Positions 10,949 through 21,270 of a stretch of DNA of 64,000 nucleotides are shown one piece after another (positions within the stretch are counted from its first letter, which is position 1; every line of letters starts with the position of its first letter). The position numbers and the translations under genes were made by a program. The notes under the pieces are model-generated. The model did not search any database and had not been told where the DNA came from. It saw only the letters and a program-made list of their open reading frames with translations. This DNA is from an uncultured Comamonas sp. GTDB taxonomy: Bacteria > Pseudomonadota > Gammaproteobacteria > Burkholderiales > Burkholderiaceae_C. The stretch spans positions 1 to 64,000 of the forward strand of contig CAMZGS010000008.1 in NCBI GenBank assembly GCA_947306475.1, given 5' to 3'.

Positions 10949-11730
10949 GGGGCCGGCCCATGACGCATAACGGCTCCAGCGCCGATACAGGCAGCGGTCT
11001 GCACGCCCGCCATCTGGCCAAGACCTACGGCAAGCGCCAGGTGGTGCGCGATGTGTCGCTGTCGGTGCGCAAGGGTGAAGTGGTGGGGTTGCTCGGCCCC
11101 AACGGGGCGGGCAAGACCACGTCGTTCTACATGATCGTCGGTCTGGTGCGCAGCGATGGCGGCGACATCCTGATCGACGGCCACTCGGTGGCGCACAGCC
11201 CCATGCACGTGCGCTCGCGCCTGGGGCTGTCCTACCTGCCGCAGGAAGCGTCGATCTTTCGCAAGCTCAACGTGCAGGACAACGTGCGCGCCGTGCTGCA
11301 ACTGCAAAAGGACGAGGCCGGGCGCCCGTTGCCCAAGGACGTGATCGAGGAGCGCCTGAACAGCCTGCTGCAGGAGCTGCACGTCGAGCACCTGCGCGAT
11401 GCGCCCGCGCTGTCGCTGTCCGGCGGCGAGCGCCGGCGTGTGGAGATTGCCCGCGCGCTGGCCACGCAGCCGCGCTTCATCCTGCTGGATGAACCGTTTG
11501 CCGGTATCGACCCCATCGCCGTGATCGAGATCCAGCGCATCATCGGTTTTCTGAAGGAGCGCGGCCTGGGCGTGCTCATCACCGACCACAACGTGCGCGA
11601 GACGCTGGGCATTTGCGACAACGCCTTCATCATCAGCGACGGCACGGTGCTCACCCACGGCACGCCGCAGGAGATCGTGGACAACCCCGAAGTGCGTCGC
11701 GTGTACCTGGGCGACAACTTCCGCATGTAG
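10945..11730 (+). CDS. lptB: LPS export ABC transporter ATP-binding protein LptB
   Basis: Walker A GPNGAGKTT, signature LSGGERRRVEIARALA, Walker B FILLDEPFAGIDP; overlaps the lptA stop. Confidence 0.96.
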   Translation: MRGRPMTHNGSSADTGSGLHARHLAKTYGKRQVVRDVSLSVRKGEVVGLLGPNGAGKTTSFYMIVGLVRSDGGDILIDGHSVAHSPMHVRSRLGLSYLPQEASIFRKLNVQDNVRAVLQLQKDEAGRPLPKDVIEERLNSLLQELHVEHLRDAPALSLSGGERRRVEIARALATQPRFILLDEPFAGIDPIAVIEIQRIIGFLKERGLGVLITDHNVRETLGICDNAFIISDGTVLTHGTPQEIVDNPEVRRVYLGDNFRM

Positions 11731-11773
11731 GCACCATGGCAGCGGGAGGCATTCTGCAAAAGGGGCGCAATCG

Positions 11774-13321
11774 GTGATGCAGACGGGACTGTCGCTCAAG
11801 CTCAACCAGCAGTTGCAGCTCACGCCCCAGTTGCAACAGGCCATCCGGCTGCTGCAGCTGTCCAGCCTGGAGTTGCAGCAGGAAGTGGAACAGCAACTGC
11901 TGGACAACCCTTTCCTGGAAAAGGAAGGCCCCGAGGCCGGCGACACGGCAGACGCGCTGCCAGACGGACTGGCTGCGGCGCAGGGGGTGGATGCCTCCAC
12001 GGAAAACATCATTTCCATAGCTGGTGGCGCTGATCCTGCCGAGATTTCAGAGGTAAATGTCTCTGAAAATGAGTTTGAGAAAGCGGAACAAGCTCCTGAA
12101 ATAGGAGTTATCGACTGGTCGTTCAGCGACAGCAGCAGCGGCACGGACGGTGATGACGATGGGGACGAGAACGCCAGCGCCCAGGACCTGGCGCATCGTC
12201 CCCCCAGCCTGAGCGAGCACCTGCACGCGCAGATCGTCGGCTGGCGCCTGTGTGCCGAAGACCGTGCGGCGCTGGACTTTCTCATCGCCAATCTGGATGA
12301 GGACGGCTACCTGGATGGCGACCTGCCCAGTCTGGCGCAGGCGCTGCTGCCCCCGCAGGCCGATGAGGCGCTGCGCGAGCAGCTCATGCACCACCTGACG
12401 GTGGCGCTGCACCTGTTGCAGCAGCTGGAGCCGGCGGGCGTGGGCGCGCGCGATCTGGCCGAATGCCTGCGCCTGCAATTGCAGCACAGCCAGCACCGGG
12501 GCGGCGATCCGGCGCGTGCCGCGCTCTACCCTCTGGCGCTGCAACTGTGCGAGCAGCCACTGGAGCTGCTGGCGCGCAAGGACGTGCGCCGCCTGACGCA
12601 GCTGTGCGCCGCCCCAGAAAGCGAGGTGCGCGCTGCCCTGGCCTGGGTGGCGCAGCTCGAACCCAAGCCCGCGCGCCGCTTTGTCGATGTGCAGCCGCAC
12701 CGCATGACGCCCGATGTGCTGGTGCAGCCCAGTGGCACGGGGTTTAGCGTGCAGCTCAACCCCGAGGTGCTGCCGCGCCTGCGCGTGCACGAGGTCTATG
12801 CCAACGCCCTGCGCGGCCACCGCAGCAGCGCCGGGCACGAGGCGCTGCAAGCGCGCCTGCAAGAGGCGCGCTGGTTCGTCAAAAGCCTCACGCAGCGCTT
12901 TGACACCATCCTGCGCGTGGCCCAGGCCATCGTGCAGCACCAAAGCGGTTTTTTGCGCCACGGTGCCGTGGCCATGCGCCCGCTGGTGCTGCGCGACATT
13001 GCCCAGGAGCTGCAGCTGCACGAATCGACCATTTCGCGCGTGACCAATGGCAAGTACATGGCCACGCCGCAGGGCACGTTTGAGTTCAAGTACTTCTTTG
13101 GCACTGGCTTGCAGACCGATACCGGCGGCAGCGCCTCCAGCACCGCCGTGCAGGCGCTGATTGCCCAGCTGATTGCCGCCGAGAACCCGAAAAAGCCCCT
13201 GTCCGACGCCAAAATCGCCGACCTGCTGGCCGCCCAGGGCATCGAGTGCGCGCGCCGCACCGTGGCCAAGTACCGCGAGGCGCTGCGCATCCCTGTGGCC
13301 AGTTTGCGCAAGAGCCTGTAG
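11774..13321 (+). CDS. rpoN: RNA polymerase sigma-54 factor
   Basis: MQTGLSLKLNQQLQLTPQLQQAIRLLQLSSLELQQEV region I; C-terminal LSDAKIADLLAAQGIECARRTVAKYREAL RpoN box. Contains a repeat-like insert at 12015-12100. Confidence 0.96.
   Translation: MMQTGLSLKLNQQLQLTPQLQQAIRLLQLSSLELQQEVEQQLLDNPFLEKEGPEAGDTADALPDGLAAAQGVDASTENIISIAGGADPAEISEVNVSENEFEKAEQAPEIGVIDWSFSDSSSGTDGDDDGDENASAQDLAHRPPSLSEHLHAQIVGWRLCAEDRAALDFLIANLDEDGYLDGDLPSLAQALLPPQADEALREQLMHHLTVALHLLQQLEPAGVGARDLAECLRLQLQHSQHRGGDPARAALYPLALQLCEQPLELLARKDVRRLTQLCAAPESEVRAALAWVAQLEPKPARRFVDVQPHRMTPDVLVQPSGTGFSVQLNPEVLPRLRVHEVYANALRGHRSSAGHEALQARLQEARWFVKSLTQRFDTILRVAQAIVQHQSGFLRHGAVAMRPLVLRDIAQELQLHESTISRVTNGKYMATPQGTFEFKYFFGTGLQTDTGGSASSTAVQALIAQLIAAENPKKPLSDAKIADLLAAQGIECARRTVAKYREALRIPVASLRKSL
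12015..12100 (+). repeat. Full-length paired copy of the dispersed element lying in frame inside rpoN
   Basis: AGCTGGTGGCGCTGATCCTGCCGAGATTTCAGAGGTAAATGTCTCTGAAAATGAGTTTGAGAAAGCGGAACAAGCT; AGCT-to-AGCT span of 76 nt, equal to the intergenic copies at 18400 and 45180; shares AGCGGAACAAGCT with the 49787 copy. Confidence 0.6.
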
Positions 13322-13404
13322 TCCCTGTGGTGCCGCTGCGTGGGGCCGCACGGCGGCCTGTGTGCAGCCGCCATTGTCAGCGCGTATGCTTGCCCCCCTA
13401 GCTT

Positions 13405-14697
13405 ATGAATCAACTGCACTTATTCTTACCCTGCGCCGCTGGCGTGGAAGGTTTTCTGGCCGATGAGGTCCACGCCATCACCGGCGCCAGCGGGCAAGAC
13501 CTGCTCGTGGGCCGTGGCGGCGTGCTGCTGCGTGGCGCCTGGCGCGATGTGCTGCTGCTCAACCTGCACAGCCGCCTGGCGCAGCGCGTGCTGGTGGAGC
13601 TGAGCCAGCAGATGTATCGCAACGAAAACGATCTGTACCGCGCTGCCAGCGAGGTGGCCTGGGAGATCTGGTTCACGCCGCAGCAGACCTTCAAGGTGGA
13701 AATCACCGCCCAGCACAGCCCGCTGACCAGCCTGAACTTCGCCGCCCTGCGCGTCAAGGACGCGGTGGCCGACCGCTTCCGCGCCAAGCGCAACGGCGTG
13801 CGCCCCAGCGTGGACACGCACCGCCCGGATGTGCGCATCCACCTGCACCTGACCACAGACAACGCCACGCTGTACATCGACACCTCCGGCCAAGCACTGT
13901 TTAAGCGCGGCTGGCGCGAGGACAAGGGCGATGCGCCGCTCAAGGAAACGCTGGCCGCCGCTATGCTGGCTGCCACCGGCTGGAACCCGCACGGCCCCAA
14001 TCCACAGCCGCTCTATGACCCTTGCTGCGGCAGCGGCACGGTGGTGATTGAGGCGGCGCAAATTGCGCGCAAGATTCCGGCAGGCATCCTGCGCCGGTTT
14101 GCCTTTGAAAAACTTTTACCGTTCCAAAAGCATGTGTGGGACGCCATGCTGGACGAGGCCGAGGCGCAGATTCTGGATGTCAGCCCGGTGCCGATCTACG
14201 GCTCTGACATCTCGCACCGCATGGTCGATTTCGCGCAGCGCAATGCCGAGCGCGCGGGCGTGGCCGACACGGTGCAGCTGCGTGGGGGCGACGCCCTGCA
14301 ACGCATGCCGCCGTGTACGCAGCCGGGCGTGATGCTGCTCAACCCGCCCTATGGCGAGCGCATTGCCGCTGCCGGCAGCGCCGGGCGCAACGCGCGCGAA
14401 CGCATGGCCGTGGTCGAGCGTGCTGGCCGTGAGACGGCGCAGACCGAGGACGGCGTGGAGTTCTTCCAGCAGCTGGCCAGCCACTGGAAAAAACATTACA
14501 GCGGCTGGAGCGCCTGGATGCTCACGCCCGACCTGAAACTGCCCGGCAAGATGCGCCTGAAGGAAGCGCGCCGCACGCCGATGTGGAACGGCCCGATCGA
14601 ATGCCGACTGTTTCGCTTTGACCTGATGCAAGGCAGCCCCAAGACGCGCAAGAACGCAGGCGCTGCCCCGGACGGCACACAAGGCGCCAGCGCATGA
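13405..14697 (+). CDS. THUMP-domain class I SAM-dependent RNA methyltransferase (RlmL N-terminal-half type)
   Basis: YDPCCGSGTVVIEAAQIARKIPAG and NPPYGER methyltransferase motifs; N-terminal THUMP-like region. Confidence 0.9.
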   Translation: MNQLHLFLPCAAGVEGFLADEVHAITGASGQDLLVGRGGVLLRGAWRDVLLLNLHSRLAQRVLVELSQQMYRNENDLYRAASEVAWEIWFTPQQTFKVEITAQHSPLTSLNFAALRVKDAVADRFRAKRNGVRPSVDTHRPDVRIHLHLTTDNATLYIDTSGQALFKRGWREDKGDAPLKETLAAAMLAATGWNPHGPNPQPLYDPCCGSGTVVIEAAQIARKIPAGILRRFAFEKLLPFQKHVWDAMLDEAEAQILDVSPVPIYGSDISHRMVDFAQRNAERAGVADTVQLRGGDALQRMPPCTQPGVMLLNPPYGERIAAAGSAGRNARERMAVVERAGRETAQTEDGVEFFQQLASHWKKHYSGWSAWMLTPDLKLPGKMRLKEARRTPMWNGPIECRLFRFDLMQGSPKTRKNAGAAPDGTQGASA

Positions 14698-15224
14698 AAA
14701 TTCTTTTGCGTTGGCCCCTGTGCAACGCCAGCTACCAGGGGCCGCAGCCGCGCGCGCTGGTGCTGGATACCAATGTGGTGCTGGATATGCTGGTTTTTAG
14801 CGACCCGCTGGTGCCGCCGATTCGCGAGCTATTGGCCCAAGGGCAGCTGCGCTGGATTGCCGATGAGGCCCAGCGCATCGAGCTGGGCCGCGTGCTCACC
14901 TACAGCAAAGTGGCGCCGCGCGTGGCCTTCTACGGGAAGACCGCCCAGAGCGTGCTGGCCGCTTTTGATGCCGCCGTGCAGTATGTGCCCATGGCGCCCA
15001 AGGTGCGCTTTACCTGCACCGATCCGGACGACCAGCACTTTCTGGACCTGGCCGCCCAGCACCAGGCGCTGCTGATCAGCAAGGACAAGGCGGTGCTCAA
15101 GCAGCGCAAGCGCCTGGCGACCTACTACGGCGCCACGGTGGGCAACATCCTGGTGTGTGCCCCGGAGTCCGGCGAGCGCGTCGGGGCCACCGAAGGTGGC
15201 GCAGCCTGTGCCGTGACGGCCTGA
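14694..15224 (+). CDS. PIN-domain protein (COG1569-like putative RNase/toxin family)
   Basis: RALVLDTNVVLDMLVF...IELGRVLTYSKV; ATGA overlap with the upstream methyltransferase stop. Confidence 0.82.
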   Translation: MKILLRWPLCNASYQGPQPRALVLDTNVVLDMLVFSDPLVPPIRELLAQGQLRWIADEAQRIELGRVLTYSKVAPRVAFYGKTAQSVLAAFDAAVQYVPMAPKVRFTCTDPDDQHFLDLAAQHQALLISKDKAVLKQRKRLATYYGATVGNILVCAPESGERVGATEGGAACAVTA

Positions 15225-15255
15225 GCGCGGCACAGCACGGTTGCGTGCCCGCGCA

Positions 15256-17124
15256 TCAGGACCTGCCCAGTGTCAGCAGGTTGCGCGCCGGGGCGCTGTA
15301 CGGGGCGCTGTACGGGGGGCCTTCCATCTGCTGCGGCAGCTTGAAGCCGGCAACGATCTGCGCCAGCTGCTCGGCCTGCTGCTGCAGCGACTGGGCGGCG
15401 GCGGTGGCCTGCTCGACCAGGGCAGCGTTCTGCTGGGTGGAATGGTCCATCTGCGCGACGGCGCTGCCCACTTCGCTGATGCCGGTGCTTTGCTCGTGGC
15501 TGGCGTTGCTGATCTCGACCATGATGGTGCTGACCTGACCGATGCTTTGCATGACTTCGGCCATGGTGGCGCCGGCGTCCTGGGCCTGGCGGCTGCCGGC
15601 GCTGATCTGCGCGACGGAGTCCTCGATCAGGCCCTTGATTTCCTTGGCCGCCTCGGCGCTGCGCTGTGCCAGGGTGCGCACCTCGGCGGCCACTACGGCA
15701 AAGCCGCGGCCCTGTTCGCCCGCGCGTGCGGCTTCCACGGCGGCGTTCAGGGCCAGGATGTTGGTCTGGAAGGCGATGCCGTCGATCACGCCGGTGATGG
15801 CCTCGATCTTGCGCGATGCTGCTTCGATGCCGCCCATGGTCTGCACCACCTGCCCCACGACGCGTCCGCCCTCGGAGGCAACATCGCTGGCGCTGCGCGC
15901 CAGGGCGGTGGCCTCGCGTGCGTGCTCGGCGTTCTGCTGCACCGTGGTGGTCAGTTCTTCCATGGCGGCAGCGGTTTCCTCCAGGCTGCTGGCCTGCTGT
16001 TCGGTGCGCGAGGACAGGTCGTTGTTGCCCATGGCGATCTCGTTGCTGGCCATGCGCACGCTCTCTGCGGCAGCGCGGATCTGCAGCAGCACACGGGCAA
16101 TCTTGTCGGCAAACTGGTTGAAGGCCTGGGCGATCTCGGCCAGCTCATCCCGACCGCTGGTGTCGATGCGGCGCGTGAGGTCGCCCTCGCCGCTGGCGAT
16201 ATCGACCAGGGCATTGCGCACCTGCGGCAGACGGCGCAGCAGGCGGTTGAAGGCCAGACCCATCAGCAGCGCCGCGCCGATGATGCAGGCCAGGGTGGAG
16301 ACACTGGCGATCCGGGACAGGTTGGTCAGGCCCGAGAGGGCGTCGCTGCGCTCGGCGGCCACGACCAGAATCCAGTCGGTGCCATCGACCTGGGCGGCAT
16401 ACAGGAACTCATCCTGGTCCTTGAGCCGGAAGGTGGCGTGCCGGGTGTCCTGGCTCAGTTTGCGCAGAAAGTCCGCGGTCAGGCCCGGATCCAGGTCGGT
16501 GACGGGCTTGAGTGTCATCTCCTTGTCCGGGTGGGCCAGGATGTGGCCGGAGTCGGCGCTGATCAGAAAGGCAAAGCTCTTGGGCGTGGGCCGGATGGCG
16601 TTGACCTTGTTGACCACGGTGGTCAGCTCCACGTCGGAGGCAATCACGGCGCTGACCTGGCCGTTGTGGAGGATCGGCTCCACCAGGCTCACCACCAGGT
16701 TGCCGGTGGTGGAGTCGGGATAGGCCGGGGTGATGGCCGGCTTGCCTTGCTGTACGGCCAGTTTGTACCAGTTGCGCTCGGTGGCAACGTAGCCGGCAAT
16801 GCGCGGCACGGTGAAGGCGTGGGAGCCATCGGCGCGGCCGAAGTAGGCCAGATCCAGCCCGCCTTTTTCCGCCAGGTGCAGCATGGGCAGGGGGTCGGGC
16901 TGGTCCAGGGCCAGGCGCAGGGCGCTGGTCAGGCGACGTTTGTCAGCGAGCCACTGCGCCATCTCGGCTGCCGCCTGGTGGGTCAGGCCGCCGATGCGCT
17001 TGTCCAGGTTTTCCAGCACGTCGCCGCGCACCACGACGAAGGCGATGGAAGACAGCGTCAGCAGGGCAAGGGTGGTGAGCAGCACGCTCAATCCGGTGAG
17101 CTTGGTGCGTAGGGACTGGAACAT
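15256..17124 (-). CDS. Methyl-accepting chemotaxis protein with periplasmic Cache-type sensor
   Basis: [26 protein letters not shown]1, Cache-like periplasmic region, [47 protein letters not shown] hairpin tip. The longer ORF-track start is rejected. Confidence 0.94.
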   Translation of the reverse strand: MFQSLRTKLTGLSVLLTTLALLTLSSIAFVVVRGDVLENLDKRIGGLTHQAAAEMAQWLADKRRLTSALRLALDQPDPLPMLHLAEKGGLDLAYFGRADGSHAFTVPRIAGYVATERNWYKLAVQQGKPAITPAYPDSTTGNLVVSLVEPILHNGQVSAVIASDVELTTVVNKVNAIRPTPKSFAFLISADSGHILAHPDKEMTLKPVTDLDPGLTADFLRKLSQDTRHATFRLKDQDEFLYAAQVDGTDWILVVAAERSDALSGLTNLSRIASVSTLACIIGAALLMGLAFNRLLRRLPQVRNALVDIASGEGDLTRRIDTSGRDELAEIAQAFNQFADKIARVLLQIRAAAESVRMASNEIAMGNNDLSSRTEQQASSLEETAAAMEELTTTVQQNAEHAREATALARSASDVASEGGRVVGQVVQTMGGIEAASRKIEAITGVIDGIAFQTNILALNAAVEAARAGEQGRGFAVVAAEVRTLAQRSAEAAKEIKGLIEDSVAQISAGSRQAQDAGATMAEVMQSIGQVSTIMVEISNASHEQSTGISEVGSAVAQMDHSTQQNAALVEQATAAAQSLQQQAEQLAQIVAGFKLPQQMEGPPYSAPYSAPARNLLTLGRS

Positions 17125-17292
17125 GGGTCCTCCTGGCAGTAGGGCCGAACGGTGTGGGGCGCCAGGAGCGTGCTGCATGGCGCCCGCGGTGCGCGACAAG
17201 TCCGTGCAACTTCGCGAGGTTTTCTTACATGAAGCAAACAATTGACACGGCCTGCGCGCATTGTGCGGCCGCAGTGGCGACAATACCCGCCC

Positions 17293-18390
17293 ATGACGAT
17301 CCGTAAAATCCCGAACACTGCGTCCACGCTGGACACCACCCGCATCGACGACACGCGTATCAAGGCCGTGCGTCCCCTGATCACCCCGGCCATCCTGCAG
17401 GAGTGGCTGCCCGCCACCGAGCAGGCCCTGGAGCTGGTCGAGTCCAGCCGCAGCGCCATCTCGCGCGTGCTGCATGGGCAGGACGATCGGCTGATCGTGG
17501 TGGTGGGGCCGTGCTCCATCCACGACCACGCGCAGGCCATGGACTACGCGCGCCAGCTCAAGGTGCAGGCCGAGGCCCTGGCGCAGGACTTGCTCGTCGT
17601 GATGCGCGTCTATTTCGAAAAGCCACGTACCACCGTGGGCTGGAAGGGTTACATCAACGATCCGTACCGTGATGGCAGCTTTGCCATGAACGAGGGGCTG
17701 GAGATGGCGCGGCGCCTGCTGCTGGAGGTGCTGGCACTGGGCCTGCCGGTGGGTACGGAGTTTCTGGATCTGCTCTCGCCGCAGTTCATCAGCGATCTGG
17801 TCAGCTGGGGCGCCATTGGCGCGCGCACCACGGAAAGCCAGAGCCACCGCCAGCTGGCCAGCGGCCTGTCCTGCCCGGTGGGCTTCAAGAACGGCACCGA
17901 TGGCGGCGTGAAGGTGGCGATTGACGCCATTCTGGCCGCACAGGCGCCGCACGCCTTCATGGGCATGACCAAGATGGGCCAGAGCGCGATCTTCGAGACG
18001 CGCGGCAATCAGGATTGCCACGTGATCCTGCGCGGCGGCAAGCAGCCCAATTACAGCGCTGCCGATGTGCAGGCGGCCTGCGAGCTGCTGGAGAAGAACG
18101 GCCTGCGCCCGCAGGTGATGATCGACTTGTCGCACGCCAACAGCAACAAGCAGCACCAGCGCCAGATCGACGTGGCTGCCGATGTGGCGCAGCAGATTGC
18201 CGCAGGCGATGCGCGCATCACTGGCGTGATGATCGAGAGCCACCTGCGCGAGGGCCGTCAGGACATCGTGCCCGGGCAGGAGCTGCAATATGGCGTGTCG
18301 CTGACCGATGCCTGCATCAGCATGGAGCAGACCATTCCGGTGCTGGAGCAGCTGGCTGCAGCGGTACGTGCGCGCCGGGTAGCCAGGTAA
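17293..18390 (+). CDS. aroG: 3-deoxy-7-phosphoheptulonate synthase (class I, AroF/G/H type)
   Basis: [68 protein letters not shown]. Confidence 0.96.
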   Translation: MTIRKIPNTASTLDTTRIDDTRIKAVRPLITPAILQEWLPATEQALELVESSRSAISRVLHGQDDRLIVVVGPCSIHDHAQAMDYARQLKVQAEALAQDLLVVMRVYFEKPRTTVGWKGYINDPYRDGSFAMNEGLEMARRLLLEVLALGLPVGTEFLDLLSPQFISDLVSWGAIGARTTESQSHRQLASGLSCPVGFKNGTDGGVKVAIDAILAAQAPHAFMGMTKMGQSAIFETRGNQDCHVILRGGKQPNYSAADVQAACELLEKNGLRPQVMIDLSHANSNKQHQRQIDVAADVAQQIAAGDARITGVMIESHLREGRQDIVPGQELQYGVSLTDACISMEQTIPVLEQLAAAVRARRVAR

Positions 18391-18391
18391 T

Positions 18392-18494
18392 AAAAAAAGA
18401 GCTGCTTGCGCTGATGTAGATTGGGTTTCAGGTGGTTTTTATTCTGAAAACCGCTATTGAAAAGCGCCAGCAGCTCTTTTTATGAGAGCTATTT
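18392..18494 (+). repeat. Paired (palindromic) copy of the dispersed element
   Basis: AGCTGCTTGCGCTGATGTAGATTGGGTTTCAGGTGGTTTTTATTCTGAAAACCGCTATTGAAAAGCGCCAGCAGCT, 76 nt AGCT-to-AGCT, starting just after the aroG stop. Confidence 0.8.
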
Positions 18495-18510
18495 TCAATC
18501 GCTCAGCCGA

Positions 18511-19338
<828 letters not shown>

Positions 19339-19548
19339 GCGCAGATGGCATCCATGTCCTTGAAGTTCAGGGTTTTGCTAGGTCGGGCCCCGGAGGTGCT
19401 GTAGGGTGCGGGGGCACAATACCGCGCATGGTCTGGATGGCTGCCATCGCGCTTTGCGATTGTGCAACGCGATTTCGGCAATTTCGCCACGGGGTCAGGC
19501 AGTGTAGCCCTTGGCCCTGCGCCCGCGCATTTGCCAAGGAGTTTTCGC

Positions 19549-21270
19549 ATGGCTTCGTCTTCTTCCGATCGTTTCGTTGGGCTGTTTCCGATTCGCTATA
19601 CCGCTTTGGTGCTGTGCGTATTGGGTACGGTGGTGGGCACAGTGGCCGCACTGGCCTGGGGGCAGTGGTGGTGGCTGCTGCCGCTGGTGCTGGGGGTACT
19701 GTCCATCGTGGGCCTGCGCGATCTGCGCCAAACGCGCCATGCCGTGCTGCGCAACTATCCGGTGATCGGGCACCTGCGCTTCATGCTGGAGTTCATTCGC
19801 CCGGAGATTCGCCAGTACTTCATCGAGGGCGACTACGAGAGCCTGCCGTTTTCGCGCGCGCAGCGCTCGCTGGTCTATCAGCGCAGCAAGGGCGTCTCCG
19901 ACAGCCGCCCCTTTGGCACCCTGCTGGATGTGAGTGCACCGGGCTACGAGTGGGTGAACCACTCCATGCATCCCACCACCTTGCCGTCGCAGGACTTTCG
20001 GGTGTGGATCGGTGGTCAGCCGGGCCAGCCGCTGGAGGGCGTCGAGCCGTGTACCCAGCCGTACCACGCCAGCGTGTTCAACATCTCGGCCATGAGCTTT
20101 GGCGCCCTGTCGGCCAATGCGGTGCTGGCGCTCAACCTGGGCGCACGCATGGGCGGCTTTGCCCACGACACGGGCGAGGGCTCGATCAGCAAGTACCACC
20201 GCGAGCATGGCGGCGATCTGATCTGGCAGATTGCCTCGGGTTACTTTGGCTGCCGCAACCCCGATGGCAGCTTCAGCGAGGAAAAGTTCGTGGAAAACGC
20301 CCGCGATCCGCAGGTGAAGATGATCGAGCTCAAGCTCAGTCAGGGCGCCAAGCCCGGTCACGGCGGCATGCTGCTGGGCGCCAAGGTGACGGCGGAAATC
20401 GCCGCCGCACGCGGCATTCCGGTGGGCAAGGATTGCATCAGCCCGCCGCTGCACAGCGCGTTTTCCACGCCGCTGGAATTGATGGAGTTCATTGCCCGCC
20501 TGCGCCGTCTCTCGGGCGGCAAGCCGGTGGGCATCAAGCTGTGCATTGGCCACCCGTGGGAGTGGTTTGCCATGGTCAAGGCCATGCTGCAAACCAATAT
20601 CACGCCCGACTTCATCGTGGTCGATGGCGCCGAGGGCGGCACGGGCGCTGCGCCGGTGGAGTTCACCGATCATGTGGGAGTGCCGCTCCAGGAAGGCCTG
20701 ATCCTGGTGCACAACACCCTGGTGGGCGTCAGGCTGCGCCACCGCATCAAGATCGGCGCCGCCGGCAAGGTGATCACCGCGTTCGACATCGCGCGCATGA
20801 TGGCGCTGGGCGCCGACTGGTGCAATGCCGGGCGTGGCTTCATGCTGGCGTTGGGCTGCATCCAGGCACAGACCTGCCACACCGGCTTTTGCCCGACCGG
20901 GGTGACGACGCAGGATCCCTTGCGCCAGCAGGCGCTGGTGGTGTCCGACAAGGCCGTGCGCGTGGCCAACCTGCACCACAACACCATGCATGCCCTGAAG
21001 GAGCTGGTGCAGGCGGCGGGGCTGCATGCGCCGGGGGAGATCACCGCCCACCATATCGTGCGCCGCATCAACGATGCGGAGGTGCATCTGCTCTCGCAGC
21101 TCATCATGCGGGTGCGCCCCGGGGCGCTGCTGGGGTCGCTGCATCGTCAGCATCGGGTGTTTCGCCTGTACTGGCCGCTGGCCAGGGCAGAAAGTTTTCA
21201 GGTGGCGTCCGTGCCGTTGCACGCCTCCAGTCCCAAGGACCGGGCGGCCGAGCATGAGGACGCGTATTGA
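19549..21270 (+). CDS. FMN-binding glutamate synthase family membrane-anchored protein (GltS-like domain)
   Basis: Two N-terminal TM segments, then ISAMSFGALSANAVLALNLGARMGGFAHDTGEGSISKYH and GAKPGHGGMLLGAKVTAEIA. Confidence 0.9.
   Translation: MASSSSDRFVGLFPIRYTALVLCVLGTVVGTVAALAWGQWWWLLPLVLGVLSIVGLRDLRQTRHAVLRNYPVIGHLRFMLEFIRPEIRQYFIEGDYESLPFSRAQRSLVYQRSKGVSDSRPFGTLLDVSAPGYEWVNHSMHPTTLPSQDFRVWIGGQPGQPLEGVEPCTQPYHASVFNISAMSFGALSANAVLALNLGARMGGFAHDTGEGSISKYHREHGGDLIWQIASGYFGCRNPDGSFSEEKFVENARDPQVKMIELKLSQGAKPGHGGMLLGAKVTAEIAAARGIPVGKDCISPPLHSAFSTPLELMEFIARLRRLSGGKPVGIKLCIGHPWEWFAMVKAMLQTNITPDFIVVDGAEGGTGAAPVEFTDHVGVPLQEGLILVHNTLVGVRLRHRIKIGAAGKVITAFDIARMMALGADWCNAGRGFMLALGCIQAQTCHTGFCPTGVTTQDPLRQQALVVSDKAVRVANLHHNTMHALKELVQAAGLHAPGEITAHHIVRRINDAEVHLLSQLIMRVRPGALLGSLHRQHRVFRLYWPLARAESFQVASVPLHASSPKDRAAEHEDAY

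Noticed and set aside
14694-15224. Type II toxin-antitoxin module
   Set aside because: No small antitoxin ORF adjacent on either side; the upstream partner is an RNA methyltransferase.
17125-18288. N-terminal extension of the 1010-aa minus-strand chemoreceptor ORF
   Set aside because: Runs antisense through aroG; the receptor starts with a recognisable TM1 at 17124.
19428-21257. 609-aa plus-strand ORF overlapping the FMN-glutamate-synthase-like gene
   Set aside because: Alternative frame of a clearly conserved protein; a -10-like CACAAT precedes its ATG but the translation is Gly/Arg/Ala-rich shadow sequence.
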